DNA of 64,000 bases. It comes from Leptolyngbya ohadii IS1 (GTDB lineage: Bacteria; Cyanobacteriota; Cyanobacteriia; Elainellales; Elainellaceae). The position numbers and the translations under genes were made by a program. The stretch lies in contig NZ_NKFP01000007.1 in the NCBI RefSeq assembly GCF_002215035.1, forward strand, positions 124,001-188,000, read 5' to 3'. Numbering within the stretch: the stretch's first letter is position 1; every line of letters begins with the position of its first letter. Positions 26,956-34,205 of the stretch are shown one piece after another. Under the pieces are notes generated by a model. It did not search any database, was not told where the DNA came from, and was given only the letters and a program-made list of their open reading frames with translations.

Positions 26956-27531
26956 TTACCCTCCCTGCATCCGCCGACTTACCTGCGCGAATTGCTGCTG
27001 CTCCTGGGGCGTGAACTGTGCCCAAACCTTCTCCTGGAAGAATGGGGGAAGTTGAACAAACTGGTATAGAGCAGTAGTAGGGTCAAGCGATCGAAGATTT
27101 GCCGTGACCTTCTTGAGCAAATTTGCTTCCCCAATCACGCAAACTGCATTGCCATAGCAAGCATGAGGTTCTGCGGCAAAAGCACAGGCAACATCGGTAG
27201 CTGTAGTGCTTCTTTCCAGTAGCATTGCTAGCCGCCGATCAACCGTTTGGTAAACTGCGAAGAGTTCAGATAGGGGAACTACTGAATCGGGAGCAAACCG
27301 ATCAAGTATTGGGGTTTGAGTATCGGCAATAATTTGAGAGCGATTAATGCCATTCGTCTGAGCAGAGATTGTTCCTGCCCGACAGGATGGTTTTCCTGGA
27401 GCACTAAGCGAGTGCTGTGGTGAAGGTTGAGATATCAGTTCATAAAGTGCTTCGCTGTCTTTTCGCGAAGGAGGGACTGAGCGATCTGGGTTAGAAGAAC
27501 TCGCGGAAGAAAATAAGAATTGTTGAAACAC
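26956..27531 (-). CDS. Hypothetical protein upstream of and coupled to CyRepA1
   Basis: The 191-aa protein starts at GTG 27531. The first 65 residues are Ser/Pro-rich and probably disordered. The rest is helical, with SELFAVYQTVDRRLAMLLERS and a C-terminal LPPFFQEKVWAQFTPQEQQQF. No known domain was recognised. It ends 2 bases before the CyRepA1 start, so both are read from one transcript and it may be a replication accessory or copy-number protein. A later start is possible, as no strong ribosome binding site precedes the GTG. Confidence 0.6.
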   Translation of the reverse strand: MFQQFLFSSASSSNPDRSVPPSRKDSEALYELISQPSPQHSLSAPGKPSCRAGTISAQTNGINRSQIIADTQTPILDRFAPDSVVPLSELFAVYQTVDRRLAMLLERSTTATDVACAFAAEPHACYGNAVCVIGEANLLKKVTANLRSLDPTTALYQFVQLPPFFQEKVWAQFTPQEQQQFAQVSRRMQGG

Positions 27532-27958
27532 AAAATATCAAGACTCCAAAAAGCAGTACATGGAGCCGGATACATTGGTTAGAAACTCAAAAGCAAAGCA
27601 GAATTCAATGAAGCGATTCACAAGTTATCGATCGCCCATTACTGCTACAAATATTAGATTGCATCAAATCTAAGCCTTGCCAAAGTTCTAACACCCTCCG
27701 GCAAGGCTCAGAGTAATGAAAAAAGTGAAAAATCTTTCATACTCTGATCCCAAAAACTTTGCATGAAAAATTGGGATCTGATATGATGCGAAGTAGAAGG
27801 ACGCACTATATCAGTCCTCTTCCACAACCTGTGTCCCCGCCAAGGTAAGAGGTTGTGATCTAGGTGAATCTCCGGGTCGAAGCTTCTAACTGTGTCCTAT
27901 CACCTTTAGCAAGCTCTCCCGGTGTCTTATCAAAAGTAATCGTGATATGGGAACGCTC
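27532..27958. other. Leader/intergenic region of the CyRepA1 operon with inverted repeats
   Basis: This 427-bp gap holds no gene but several signals. There is an inverted repeat AGCCTTGCC/GGCAAGGCT (27673-27681 and 27700-27708) and another, GATCCCAA/TTGGGATC (27746-27753 and 27771-27778), that overlaps the plus-strand promoter. Two mutually exclusive stems are possible: CCTCTT 27816-27821 with AAGAGG 27847-27852, or CACAACCT 27823-27830 with AGGTTGTG 27850-27857. A minus-strand extended -10 (TGATATAGT, TATAGT at 27805-27810) could start the operon transcript leftward. Confidence 0.6.
27759..27787 (+). promoter_or_regulatory. Near-consensus sigma-70 promoter, plus strand
   Basis: TTGCAT (27759-27764) and TATGAT (27782-27787) are exactly 17 bases apart. 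They point rightward, away from the CyRepA1 operon and toward the 3' end of the HTH gene. No plus-strand protein gene follows, so the product would be an RNA. Expected start near 27793-27795. Confidence 0.7.
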
Positions 27959-27990
27959 CTAGACGGTCTGTGTAGAGAGCGTCGGTTTTT
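27793..27990 (+). ncRNA. Candidate structured ncRNA/antisense RNA (about 195 nt)
   Basis: The span starts at a near-consensus promoter and ends at a hairpin ACGCTC/GAGCGT (27953-27958 and 27977-27982) followed by GGTTTTT. No open frame with a ribosome binding site lies between, and two alternative stems can form near the 5' end. The RNA is complementary to any minus-strand transcript reading from the HTH gene into the CyRepA1 operon, and overlaps the last 32 bases of the HTH gene. Antisense RNA near the Rep gene is known to set pSYSA copy number in Synechocystis; the same role here is inference. Confidence 0.45.
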
Positions 27991-28546
27991 CATAGGCTTC
28001 TCCTGTTGATTTGCAGATAGGAGCTTTTCGAGGTTGCTTTTTTAGCACTGGTTCGGCAACGACTTCAACTTGAAACAATTGGTCGATTGTTTTCAATTGA
28101 AGAGCTTGAGCGATTTTATCAAGCGAACTTAGGAAAAAAGGCTGCTCTGATATAATCGCTTCTTGCTGCAACGACTTTAATAGTCGGCGGCTCACTATTT
28201 GCTGCCTTTGTAGTGCTGTTTTAGTTGTGCCCGCGCGTTTAACGCATTCATCAAGCCGACTGACTACGGTCAAGTGTGGCTGGTCTTCCAGGATGTCTGG
28301 AAGTGACCACTGTGCTTGCTCGAAATCAATAATATCGCTGAGGCGTTTCAGGTGAAACGCCCTGCACATATCAAGCATGAAGAATGCAGTAACCTCTATA
28401 CTGCCTTTGCATTCCCAAAAGTTTCGGGAATACCAGGCTGTGTCTCCAGAACAGTGATAGTTAAGCGAAACATCAAGATGTTGAAGGAATTCCCTCAACG
28501 TCCTAATTTCCCAGATCTCAGCTACTTCCCTAACCTTAATTCGCAT
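27959..28546 (-). CDS. Helix-turn-helix-like regulatory protein
   Basis: The 195-aa protein has a C-terminal region (about residues 97-160) that reads like a Cro/CI-type HTH: VKRAGTTKTALQRQQIVSRRLLKSL, then LDKIAQALQLKTIDQLFQVE. The ending KIAxAL...xxxLF is the usual last helix of that fold. The N-terminal part (VREVAEIWEIRTLREFLQHL) may be a second, degenerate HTH. A basic tail (KKQPRKAPICK) follows. Lying between the iteron-Rep gene and the CyRepA1 operon, it may control replication genes. The match is by pattern only, with no exact family. Confidence 0.5.
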   Translation of the reverse strand: MRIKVREVAEIWEIRTLREFLQHLDVSLNYHCSGDTAWYSRNFWECKGSIEVTAFFMLDMCRAFHLKRLSDIIDFEQAQWSLPDILEDQPHLTVVSRLDECVKRAGTTKTALQRQQIVSRRLLKSLQQEAIISEQPFFLSSLDKIAQALQLKTIDQLFQVEVVAEPVLKKQPRKAPICKSTGEAYEKPTLSTQTV

Positions 28547-28625
28547 GGGAATGTATTTCTGACCTGCACTTAAAAGATACCACCTTTCTTTGGGAAGATC
28601 ATCTCTGTAGCGATGGATGTCAAAA

Positions 28626-28660
28626 TTAATTTGACCAGAATTAACCTCTAGTCAAATTAA
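28626..28660 (-). terminator. Inverted repeat after the Rep-like gene, probable terminator
   Basis: Perfect 10-bp arms TTAATTTGAC/GTCAAATTAA enclose a 15-base loop, 34 bases after the stop of the minus-strand Rep-like gene. On that strand it is followed by TTTTG. A TTGACA (complement of 28618-28623) lies just beyond and could be the -35 box of the HTH gene. Confidence 0.45.
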
Positions 28661-28693
28661 GAGTTTCTTCAGTGTGTCAATCGGGTGCTGTCC

Positions 28694-29785
28694 TCAGGTT
28701 CCGCTTGCTTTTAGCTTCTCAGGATTAATCTGAAACTGAATCGTTGCAGCCTTCCTTTTGCCAGGAAGCTCTTGTGCCCCTGAGATGTAGCCATCCTGCT
28801 GTAACTCCTCTACTGTACGCCAGAAGATTTGGTTATTGCGGGCTGTGTTGCTTCCGAATAAGTCAAGGTTCTTGAATAAATATTGCTTAGATATTGTGAG
28901 GTACTGCCCGTCCTGTGGAGAATCCCACTTCAATCGGCTGGCTAGGTAAATTAGCAACTTTGTTTTGTAGTCGTTTTTGGCGTTGTTTCCTAGCTTCTGC
29001 TTTAGATCAATGTCGCTAGCAAAGAGTACATAGTCTCCGGTACGTCCCGGACCCTCAAAAAATTCCAGGGCAACTGTGTAAGCATCTGCTAACTCATAGG
29101 TGTAGTCAGCAGCCTTCGACAAGTCAAAATCGCGTGGAACGTTATCAATCTCGTAATCCTTAATTCGCAGGACACTCTTGATCATGACTTTTGCCCCCAC
29201 TTGATTACCCTTGCGAAGGGATTGGGCAAGGACAAGTTCTGTGCGGTGTAGAGCGACCAAATCGCGGTTAAGCTGTGAGCGCACCTTTGAAGCAAATCCG
29301 CCGTCTTTAGTACGTTTGTATCCAAGACAATCAAGCAAGTCATTTGATCTGAACGTAACAAGTCGCCCGTTACCCTGGTGGGCTGCCAGACGATATAGAT
29401 AAAGAACAATTGCAACCTGTCTGGGGTTGAGGAATGTCAGCAGCGCCATGAACAGTCGTTGGATTCTACGATCCTGAATTTTTTCTAGTCCATTACTAAT
29501 CCCCTCATCGGTGCAGGACTGTAGATCGAGATTGGCATACTGCTGCTTTAGTTCTTCCCATTCTTCTACCGATAGGTTTTCTAGTTGTACCCTTCGGGTC
29601 AGGGTCACTTCACTAGGATCATTAGAATCTGACTCAACCCGCATCTCCAGGTAGTAGCCATCCTCATCGGCTCGCAGGATTGGTAGCTTAACATCGGGGT
29701 TCCTAAGAGACGCTCCTGCGCGAGGCAACACCATTAGGAGTTGTCCATCGACGGCGAAAGCTCCATTCTCTTGCTTGTCTAGCAT
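28694..29785 (-). CDS. Putative iteron-binding plasmid replication initiator
   Basis: The 363-aa protein seems to contain two winged-helix-like regions. One is near residues 140-190 (TFRSNDLLDCLGYKRTKDGG, then VRSQLNRDLVALHRTELVLA) and one near 300-350 (LTISKQYLFKNLDLFG, then FWRTVEELQQDGYISG). Two winged helices are the plan of iteron-binding Rep proteins such as RepA and RepE. An array of twelve 18-bp iterons begins 145 bases upstream of its start, with a TTGACA...TAATAT promoter between. Together these support an initiator that binds the iterons and may repress its own promoter. ATG 29785 has an AGGA ribosome binding site. No named family was recognised, so the call rests on context and fold pattern. 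Confidence 0.6.
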   Translation of the reverse strand: MLDKQENGAFAVDGQLLMVLPRAGASLRNPDVKLPILRADEDGYYLEMRVESDSNDPSEVTLTRRVQLENLSVEEWEELKQQYANLDLQSCTDEGISNGLEKIQDRRIQRLFMALLTFLNPRQVAIVLYLYRLAAHQGNGRLVTFRSNDLLDCLGYKRTKDGGFASKVRSQLNRDLVALHRTELVLAQSLRKGNQVGAKVMIKSVLRIKDYEIDNVPRDFDLSKAADYTYELADAYTVALEFFEGPGRTGDYVLFASDIDLKQKLGNNAKNDYKTKLLIYLASRLKWDSPQDGQYLTISKQYLFKNLDLFGSNTARNNQIFWRTVEELQQDGYISGAQELPGKRKAATIQFQINPEKLKASGT

Positions 29786-29839
29786 AAGTTCCTGCTGGTC
29801 GATCTGGGGGTTGTTTGAGAATTTTATCAGTGAAACGCG

Positions 29840-29870
29840 ATATTAAGCACACTTTTTGAGTATCTGTCAA
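29840..29870 (-). promoter_or_regulatory. Candidate promoter of the Rep-like gene
   Basis: On the minus strand TTGACA (complement of 29865-29870) is followed after 19 bases by TAATAT (complement of 29840-29845). The spacing is slightly long; TTAATA at 18 is the alternative. The transcript would start near 29833 and lead into the Rep-like gene at 29785. The iteron array ends 60 bases upstream. Confidence 0.5.
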
Positions 29871-29930
29871 TATCCTAGAACTAGCGTTTTCTGCCCAAAG
29901 AAAAAATAAGTCCACTAAATCTAGAAGTAG

Positions 29931-30316
29931 CCTGTAACTCCGGCGTATGATTTTTGGGAAGTAGCCTGTAACTCCGGCGTATAGTTTTCGGAGAAGTAGC
30001 CTGTAACTCCGGCGTATAGTTTTACCTGTAGATCCGGCGTACTGCAATTAAATGAGCCTGTAACTCCGGCGTATGGTTTCACCCTGTAACTCCGGCGTAT
30101 GAATTGCAAAAAGTAGCTTGTGGAAGTATGAAGCCTGTTAGATCTTCCTTTGATAGCCTGTAACTCCGGCGTATGGTTTCATCCTGTAACTCCGGCGTAT
30201 GGTTTTAGGAATAGCCTGTAACTCCGGCGTATGGTTTTACCCTGTAACTCCGGCGTATAATTTTGGGAAAAAGACCTGTAACTCCGGCGTATAGTTAGCT
30301 TGTAACTCCCGCGTAT
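29931..30316. repeat. Iteron array, probable plasmid origin (12 copies)
   Basis: The 18-mer CCTGTAACTCCGGCGTAT is repeated in the same orientation at 29931, 29965, 30000, 30025, 30057, 30083, 30157, 30183, 30215, 30241, 30275 and 30299. Ten copies are exact; 30025 (GA for AC in the centre, final C) and 30299 (two changes) are variants. Most start-to-start distances are 24-35 bases, with one of 74 around a degenerate piece near 30134. The gaps have varied sequence, often AT-rich. The array lies between the divergent Rep-like and primase genes, the expected place of an iteron-controlled origin. The rest of the 29786-30513 gap holds a promoter on the Rep side and a terminator on the primase side. 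Confidence 0.9.
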
Positions 30317-30364
30317 ATTAGGATTGAGCCGCTTGAGATTCTTATAGTGCAGTGATACCCTTCA

Positions 30365-30423
30365 TTTTAGGAAAACCTAAAAAACCGGGGCAGAGCCTCT
30401 TGCAAAGCCTCTCTACACCCGGT
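30365..30423 (-). terminator. Strong minus-strand terminator plus adjacent inverted repeat
   Basis: Read on the minus strand, ACCGGG...AGAG pairs with CTCT...CCCGGT (30384-30423) and is followed directly by TTTTTT. Next to it, TTTTAGG/CCTAAAA (30365-30371 and 30376-30382) forms another small hairpin. Because the U-run is on the minus side, it would stop a leftward transcript coming from the primase side before it enters the iterons. Confidence 0.6.
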
Positions 30424-30513
30424 TCTCTAGTTTGAGTCTGAAGCGACTGCCATCGTTTCAGGCTCGTTTGATTTACCTTTTTGCTAAGGCTACCACATCT
30501 TACTTCAGTGTAG

Positions 30514-32349
30514 GTGTGGGAGTCTACATTTTGTGTTGCTTACAAGCTGGAGAATCGTCAGAGGTATTTGCTGCTCGCCCTGGCTCCTAATGGAGTCATT
30601 ATGGTCAGTGCAGCTCGTGAATTTCAATATGTTCAGGAGTGGGATGATGCATTTCTCATGCTCTTTCCACACCGTTTTGATTATATTTGGGCAAACCACC
30701 CAGAGCCGGGTGTAAAACCTCGGTGGCAGACAGAAAATCGTCATCCCTTGAGCGATCGCCTGATCCGACAGGGAGCGTATTTGTATGGCGTGCGATTTGG
30801 GGCGGAAACTCAGTATGCTCTAGTGGATATTGACATAACTAGTCTGTATCATCCCAGCCAAGATCCGCTTGTCGTTTCTCGAATTGTTGCTGCTTTAGAA
30901 CCACTCGGACTGGTAAGCTATCTAGCCTGCACTTCTAGTTACAGTGGAGGGCTGCACCTTTATTTTCCGTTCCAGCGATCCCAGAGTTCCTGGCAAGTCG
31001 CTATTGTTCTCGCTTGCCTTTTGGAGAATGCTGGATTTAAGCTCCAGCCTGGACAGCTTGAGGTCTTTCCAAATCCGCGTCCTTTCACAACAGACGGGAG
31101 CTACAGCCTCTTTAATGCTCACCGTCTTCCCTTACAGGCTGGGTCTTATCTCTTAAATACTGAGTGGCAGCCTGTTTGGAGCAACTCCCAAACCTTTGTT
31201 CAGCAATGGCAGTTTGTCCAGCAACGGAATGATTTGGATAGCAGCACCATTAAGCAAGTGCTGAAGCAGGCAAGGCGACGGCAATATGGCATTTCTGGGA
31301 AAGCAGAGAAGTTTATCAATGACCTGAACACTGAAATCGAACAAGGCTGGACTGGAGCAGGACAAACGAATCGACTGTTAGGGCGTATTACCTTGCGCTC
31401 TTATATCTTTCATCATGTCTTATCCGGTGGAAAGCCATTGGAAGGGCAGGCATTGATTGATGAGATTGTTGCAGTCGCACGATCGCTGCCGGGCTACGGA
31501 GAGTGGTGTCATCACCAGCATGAAATTGAACACCGAGCTGAAGAATGGGCACGCTGTATTGAAAATAGCCACTATTTTCATTTCGGTTCTCAACTTCCCA
31601 AGCCCAAACTAGAACCTCAAGATCCAGAACTGGTGAGCGCAATTGGACAGTTGCCCTCCTGGAACGAGCGGCAATCTGCCGCAACCAGAGATCGAATCAG
31701 ACAAGCGATTGCAGATTTATTGGAGAAGGGAAGTTTACCTGCTCGACCGACGGCTCGTTTTCAGGCATTGCTCGAATATGGCATTGGGGGTGGTTCACTC
31801 TACCGCCACCGCAATCTCTGGCATCCCAATTATCTTGGGCTGGAGACTGCTCAAGAGGCAGAGAGTCCATCTCATTGCCTTGTGGAAAACCCCCCGCACC
31901 CCCCTGCTTCAAGTGAGAACAGCCAGTTAGATTGCACTGAAAAGGCATCTAACTGGCTCAGTTCTCCAAGCTTATTATCTAATGATGGCGGTGATAATAG
32001 GCAGAATAAGGCTTCTAGCGATCGATCTCGTTCTCAGGAGCGATCGGTTGATGGTAATTTTCCTGTGTCTTCAAGTTCAGTTGGGGCGGAGTATATTCAG
32101 CAAGTGCTATTTCAGATGCAGGCGCAGCAGGAAGCGTATCAGCAGGCAAGGCGATCCGCTCAATTGCAGCGACAGCGCATTCGCTCCGAGGCGCAGCAGA
32201 AGCAGCAGATTGACCAGATGCAGCGGTATCTTGGATCGGGTGATCCAATTCTCATAGCAGAAGCGAGGGCATGGGCAGAAATTAATCCAGGCGTGCTGGA
32301 TATGGAGCAACTGCAACTGCCGCTCATCCAGATGCCTAATTCTGAATAG
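30514..32349 (+). CDS. Archaeo-eukaryotic-type primase / plasmid replication protein
   Basis: The 611-aa protein has primase-polymerase-like motifs. A DxD lies in YALVDIDITSLYHP (about residue 107), and SYSGGLHLYFPF (about 143-154) matches the S-x-G-G-x-H-x-Y-F motif of archaeo-eukaryotic-type primases. LEVFPNPRPF and a region rich in aromatic residues follow. After about residue 380 the protein becomes Gln/Ser-rich and partly coiled (QMQAQQEAYQQARRSAQLQRQ). It would make primers for plasmid replication. The GTG 30514 start is the first in frame; the next gene-like ATG is at 30601. It diverges from the iteron-Rep gene across the origin, which fits a replication role. No helicase domain is attached. 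Confidence 0.7.
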   Translation: MWESTFCVAYKLENRQRYLLLALAPNGVIMVSAAREFQYVQEWDDAFLMLFPHRFDYIWANHPEPGVKPRWQTENRHPLSDRLIRQGAYLYGVRFGAETQYALVDIDITSLYHPSQDPLVVSRIVAALEPLGLVSYLACTSSYSGGLHLYFPFQRSQSSWQVAIVLACLLENAGFKLQPGQLEVFPNPRPFTTDGSYSLFNAHRLPLQAGSYLLNTEWQPVWSNSQTFVQQWQFVQQRNDLDSSTIKQVLKQARRRQYGISGKAEKFINDLNTEIEQGWTGAGQTNRLLGRITLRSYIFHHVLSGGKPLEGQALIDEIVAVARSLPGYGEWCHHQHEIEHRAEEWARCIENSHYFHFGSQLPKPKLEPQDPELVSAIGQLPSWNERQSAATRDRIRQAIADLLEKGSLPARPTARFQALLEYGIGGGSLYRHRNLWHPNYLGLETAQEAESPSHCLVENPPHPPASSENSQLDCTEKASNWLSSPSLLSNDGGDNRQNKASSDRSRSQERSVDGNFPVSSSSVGAEYIQQVLFQMQAQQEAYQQARRSAQLQRQRIRSEAQQKQQIDQMQRYLGSGDPILIAEARAWAEINPGVLDMEQLQLPLIQMPNSE

Positions 32350-32474
32350 CGTAGGAGATTAAGCTATCTTGAGAAAAAATAGCAGTGTGGGAAGGATAGA
32401 ACGGAATAGCGTCTGTCCCCACCCTCAGCGTTAGTGGGGTGGGGTAGGAAAGCGAGTGAGCCGGAGGCGAACAA

Positions 32475-32615
32475 TCAGTCTTTAGGCTTAGGCAATCGCT
32501 TAATGTAGTCAGTCAACATCTCAGAAACCGTTGTATTGCGCTCTTTTGCAATTTTCTCAACTTTTTCTTTTAGCTCAGGAGCGATCCTGAATTCAATCCT
32601 TTCAGATCGTACCAT
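32475..32615 (-). CDS. Small ribbon-helix-helix protein
   Basis: The 46-aa protein reads like a CopG/Arc-type ribbon-helix-helix: a beta strand ERIEFRIAPELKEKVEKIA, then a turn RNTTVSEMLTDYIKRL. It is divergent from tnpB with 28 bases between the starts. Two direct copies of TGTC(C)GTACA (32615-32624 and 32627-32635) lie in that gap and could be its operator, giving self-repression and control of tnpB. A longer start at 32660 would overlap tnpB and is less likely. Confidence 0.65.
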   Translation of the reverse strand: MVRSERIEFRIAPELKEKVEKIAKERNTTVSEMLTDYIKRLPKPKD

Positions 32616-32643
32616 GTCCGTACATTTGTCGTACAATGAGGAT

Positions 32644-33906
32644 ATGCTAACACGGCGCATTACCTACAGGCTCTATCCATCTTCGACCCAAGCGGCAAAG
32701 CTGCACTGGGCACGAAAGATGCACTGTGCTTTGTACAATGCGGCGGTCGCAAACCGCAAAACTCAATACAAGCAGTTCAATCACTCGGTTGATTACTTTG
32801 AGCAGCAAAACAGTTTGCCGGACTTCAAGCGAATTTGGACTGAGTATCGGGAATTGGGCGGTCATGCGTTACAGGCAACCCTGAAGCGGGTTGATTTTGC
32901 GTTTCAGCGGTTCTTTAAGCTCAAGTCTGGCTATCCCAAATTCAAGGCATCGCGTCGTTATCGCGGCTGGACATACCCGGATAAACAAAGCTGGGGAGTC
33001 TCGACCAACGAAGGAGTGAATGGACAACTGCATCTGAAAGACCTGGATCTCAAGGTGCAGATGCGGGGCGAGGCTCGCACCTGGGGGACACCCACCACCT
33101 GCACGGTTATTTTTGATTCGGGTAAATGGTACGCATCAATTACGGTGCAGTGCCAGCCCGAACGGGAACTCGGATCAGGTGTCATTGGTGCTGATTTTGG
33201 CTGCAAAACTGCGTTTGCATTGAGTGATGGCACAAAGATCACGTCGCCCAAGTTTTTGGCTCAGGCGCAAGATCAAGTCCGGCAACTCTCGAAGCAACAG
33301 CGGCGGAAGCGCAAACCTGAAAAGCGCAAATTCAAGGCATCGCGCCGATGGAAGAAGGCACAAGCTCAAATCAGCAAAGTTAAACGCAGGGTTAAAAACC
33401 AGCGGCATAACTGGACGCATCAAGTTGCGGCAGACATCACACGCTCTCACAGCATCGTCGTAACTGAAAAAATCAACCTCAAAGGCATGACCTGCAAAGC
33501 CAGGAGGGGAAAACGAAAAGCTCAAAAGACTGGGCTGAATCGCTCCCTGTTGGATGTGGGGATTGGAATGCTGAAAGATGCAATCGAGTACAAGTTGCTG
33601 GAAGGGAATGGATTCTTGCTCCATGCTCCAACTCGTGAGTTAAAACCGACACAACGCTGTGCGAAGTGTTGGGAACTCACGCCTAAAACATTGTCCGACC
33701 GATTGCACGTTTGCTCTAATCCTGAATGTAGCCATGTCGAGGATCGTGATATCAACTCCGCTCAAGTGTGCGAAGTTTGGTATGGGAGGCGGGAACCGTC
33801 TTCCTCAGTCGCAGAGTCGCCTAGCTCTACTTTATGCGGAAGCATGAAGCAACTGGGGGCAATGAAGCGACGGAAACTCTCCGCTCAGCAAAGCGGCGGA
33901 GAGTAG
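32644..33906 (+). CDS. tnpB: TnpB-family RNA-guided nuclease (transposon-encoded)
   Basis: The 420-aa protein has the split RuvC catalytic triad: Asp184 in IGADFG, Glu275 in VVTEKINLKG and Asp369 in DRDINSAQ. A zinc ribbon (Cys339, Cys342, Cys357, Cys362) sits between the last two. TnpB proteins of IS200/IS605-type elements cut DNA guided by an omega-RNA made from the element's right end. The triad and zinc finger are intact, so it is probably active. ATG 32644 was chosen; an in-frame ATG at 32536 would overlap the divergent RHH gene. The 3' end of the gene forms a hairpin (33876-33904) that should be part of the omega-RNA, with the guide beginning near 33911. Confidence 0.85.
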   Translation: MLTRRITYRLYPSSTQAAKLHWARKMHCALYNAAVANRKTQYKQFNHSVDYFEQQNSLPDFKRIWTEYRELGGHALQATLKRVDFAFQRFFKLKSGYPKFKASRRYRGWTYPDKQSWGVSTNEGVNGQLHLKDLDLKVQMRGEARTWGTPTTCTVIFDSGKWYASITVQCQPERELGSGVIGADFGCKTAFALSDGTKITSPKFLAQAQDQVRQLSKQQRRKRKPEKRKFKASRRWKKAQAQISKVKRRVKNQRHNWTHQVAADITRSHSIVVTEKINLKGMTCKARRGKRKAQKTGLNRSLLDVGIGMLKDAIEYKLLEGNGFLLHAPTRELKPTQRCAKCWELTPKTLSDRLHVCSNPECSHVEDRDINSAQVCEVWYGRREPSSSVAESPSSTLCGSMKQLGAMKRRKLSAQQSGGE

Positions 33907-33926
33907 TTCATTCTTTTAGCGAGGGA
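33780..33926 (+). ncRNA. Candidate omega-RNA (approximate)
   Basis: By analogy with characterised TnpB systems, the guide RNA covers the tnpB 3' end and right end. The terminal hairpin 33876-33904 and following AGTTCA fit the scaffold end, and 33911-33926 would be the guide. The 5' limit is a guess. Confidence 0.3.
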
Positions 33927-33947
33927 GTGCAGATAATGTGAGAGGCT

Positions 33948-34205
33948 TTAGTCATTTACATACTCGGAGCGGCAGTCCGCAAACGTGATTGCCTCACTGT
34001 CCAGAAAGCCTGCGACCCCTTGCGGGTAACGCGAAGCGATCGCCATTTCCAGAATCATCTCGATCGGGTACTGCGTTTCCTGAGAGTGTGCCAGCAATGC
34101 TCGCTGAATGTGTTCCGGCAGAGCCGTCAGGAACATCTTGGCAGCGATCGGGCTAAGATGCTCGTCGCTTTGCTCAGGGGGTAGGGGTGTACCGACGGTC
34201 TGCAT
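33948..34205 (-). CDS. Hypothetical protein (85 aa)
   Basis: The protein is mostly helical (AAKMFLTALPEHIQRALLAHSQETQYPIEMILEMAIASRYP) with an acidic tail. No family was recognised. Its ATG overlaps the stop of the upstream GIY-YIG gene by one base (TAATG), so the two are probably co-translated. The helical core could be a small DNA- or protein-binding domain, but nothing decides this. Confidence 0.6.
   Translation of the reverse strand: MQTVGTPLPPEQSDEHLSPIAAKMFLTALPEHIQRALLAHSQETQYPIEMILEMAIASRYPQGVAGFLDSEAITFADCRSEYVND

Larger units (their letters stand above)
32400..33910 (+). mobile_element. Orphan TnpB (IS1341/IS605-like) element, approximate ends
   Basis: The element holds a TnpB gene and a divergent small ribbon-helix-helix gene, but no TnpA transposase. 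A hairpin CCCCAC/GTGGGG (32417-32422 and 32434-32439) may mark the left end. At the right a hairpin ACTCTCCGC/GCGGAGAGT (33876-33884 and 33896-33904) overlaps the tnpB stop and is followed by AGTTCA, a plausible right end near 33910. Exact ends cannot be fixed without a second copy. Without TnpA it would depend on a partner in trans. Confidence 0.6.

Noticed and set aside
29931-30316. CRISPR array
   Set aside because: The repeats are only 18 bp and the gaps are mostly 6-17 bases with one long gap. There are no cas genes, and the array sits beside a Rep-like gene; iterons explain it better.
32536-32643. N-terminal extension of TnpB from ATG 32536
   Set aside because: It would overlap the divergent RHH gene, and the added residues do not resemble TnpB. 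ATG 32644 gives the usual start.
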